A stretch of 6,725 bases of DNA from Actinomycetes bacterium (GTDB lineage Bacteria > Actinomycetota > Acidimicrobiia > Acidimicrobiales > Bog-793), in the NCBI GenBank assembly GCA_021821585.1, contig JAKACF010000167.1, forward strand, positions 1-6,725. Reading direction: 5' to 3'. The stretch's first letter is position 1; the number at the start of each line of letters is the position of its first letter. Below, piece after piece: positions 6,132-6,725 of this stretch. A program made the translations under genes and the position numbers. The notes beneath the pieces are model-generated. The model saw nothing but the letters and a program-made list of their open reading frames with translations. It ran no database searches and was not told the DNA's origin.

Positions 6132-6725
6132 ATGGCACGGTTCCGAGACGCGGATGAGTTCGGTCCGACGGTTGATGCCGCGGCCGAGCGACTCCGGATC
6201 AGCGCCACGGCGGTCGAGAAGGACTGCTGGGTGAGCCAGGTGCTGAGGATCCTCGCCGACGAGTTTGATGGGAGCTTCATCTTCAAAGGCGGCACGAGCC
6301 TTTCCAAGGCGTACGAGATCATCGAGTGCGTCTCCGAGGACATCGATGTTCTGCTGCTCCCGGGCGGCAGGGGCCGGAGCGCGGTCGACACGTTGATGAG
6401 GAAGATGTCGGCGTCGGCAGCCACCGGCGTCGACGGCACCACCGAGGCCGTTCGGCCACTCCGAGAGCGGGCGACACCGGGCCTACGAGGTGCGCTATCG
6501 GTCGACGCACCAAGCCACCGCGCTCATCCGGTCGAGCATCCTGCTGGAGATGGGTGTACGAGGTGGGCCGCGTCCTCATGAGGTTCGCCAGATCGGATGC
6601 TGCTCGGTGACGTGCTCGTGGCCGAGGGAATCGATCTCGATGAGTTCGATGATCTTTCCGCCTTCGGATGGACTGTCTTGCACCCAGGCCGCACGCTGCT
6701 CGAGAAGCTCGTCCTCATCCACGCG
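6132..6725 (+). pseudogene. abiEii: AbiEii-type nucleotidyltransferase toxin, frameshifted and cut by window end
   Basis: This is the toxin partner of AbiEi, of the AbiEii/AbiGii (DUF1814) nucleotidyltransferase family. Members transfer nucleotides to RNA acceptors, and some modify tRNA and stop growth. The N-terminus is clean: ATG 6132, then the helix AVEKDCWVSQVLRILADEF and motif I, FKGGTSLSK (G53-G54, K59) followed by SEDID with D70 and D72. Near 6441-6453 coding moves to another frame (FGHSESGRHRAYEVRYRS, then SSILLEMGVRGGPRPHEV). Near 6588-6597 it returns to the original frame (MLLGDVLVAEGIDLDEF, FGWTVLHPGRTLLEKLVLIH). Read literally, translation stops at TGA 6579-6581 after 149 residues, losing the conserved TLLEK region. 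One extra and one missing base explain it. A real inactivated toxin and sequence error are both possible. About 198 codons are present; family members are usually about 250-300. Confidence 0.75.

Noticed and set aside
1..6725. CRISPR array, tRNA, rRNA, insertion sequence or attachment site
   Set aside because: No regularly spaced repeats, no clover-leaf or CCA-type arms, no transposase with terminal repeats, and no long direct repeat was seen by eye. A nine-base GGTCGAGCC repeat near 5259 and 5377 is too short to mean much.

Overview
The window reads as a piece of a high-GC actinomycetote chromosome. Signs of this are very strong G/C at third codon positions, frequent GTG starts, purine-rich ribosome binding sites, and one gene that looks leaderless. 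The protein style would suit the Acidimicrobiia or a related class, but that is an impression; no marker gene is present.

Left edge (1-1045, minus strand): a run of closely spaced short genes that read out of the window. The last is a clean but uncharacterised protein (1-667, C-terminus beyond the window). Upstream of it lie two very small genes (681-841 and 848-1045) whose coding signal jumps between frames, so they are either decaying or carry indels in the sequence. From 1046 to 1281 there is no convincing gene.

Centre (1282-5133, plus strand): two long intact genes. The first is a metal-dependent amidohydrolase of the imidazolonepropionase/prolidase-like group with every metal ligand in place. 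After 165 bases, which hold a possible promoter with a 12-base palindrome, comes a soluble three-PAS GGDEF-EAL protein. Its cyclase motif, inhibitory RxxD site and phosphodiesterase residues all look intact, so it could make, break and sense cyclic-di-GMP. A hairpin follows the stop codon.

Right edge (5412-6725, plus strand): an AbiE-type (type IV) toxin-antitoxin pair. The antitoxin/repressor AbiEi is complete and appears to be transcribed as a leaderless message from a promoter overlapped by CGTAT/ATACG palindromic half-sites, a plausible autoregulatory operator. The AbiEii nucleotidyltransferase toxin follows one base later. It carries two frameshifts of opposite sign that remove and then restore its frame, and it runs off the window.

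Nothing clearly links the amidohydrolase, the c-di-GMP enzyme and the AbiE pair in function. The main unexplained signals are the frame-switched small genes at the left, the double frameshift in the toxin, and the compact AbiE promoter/operator.
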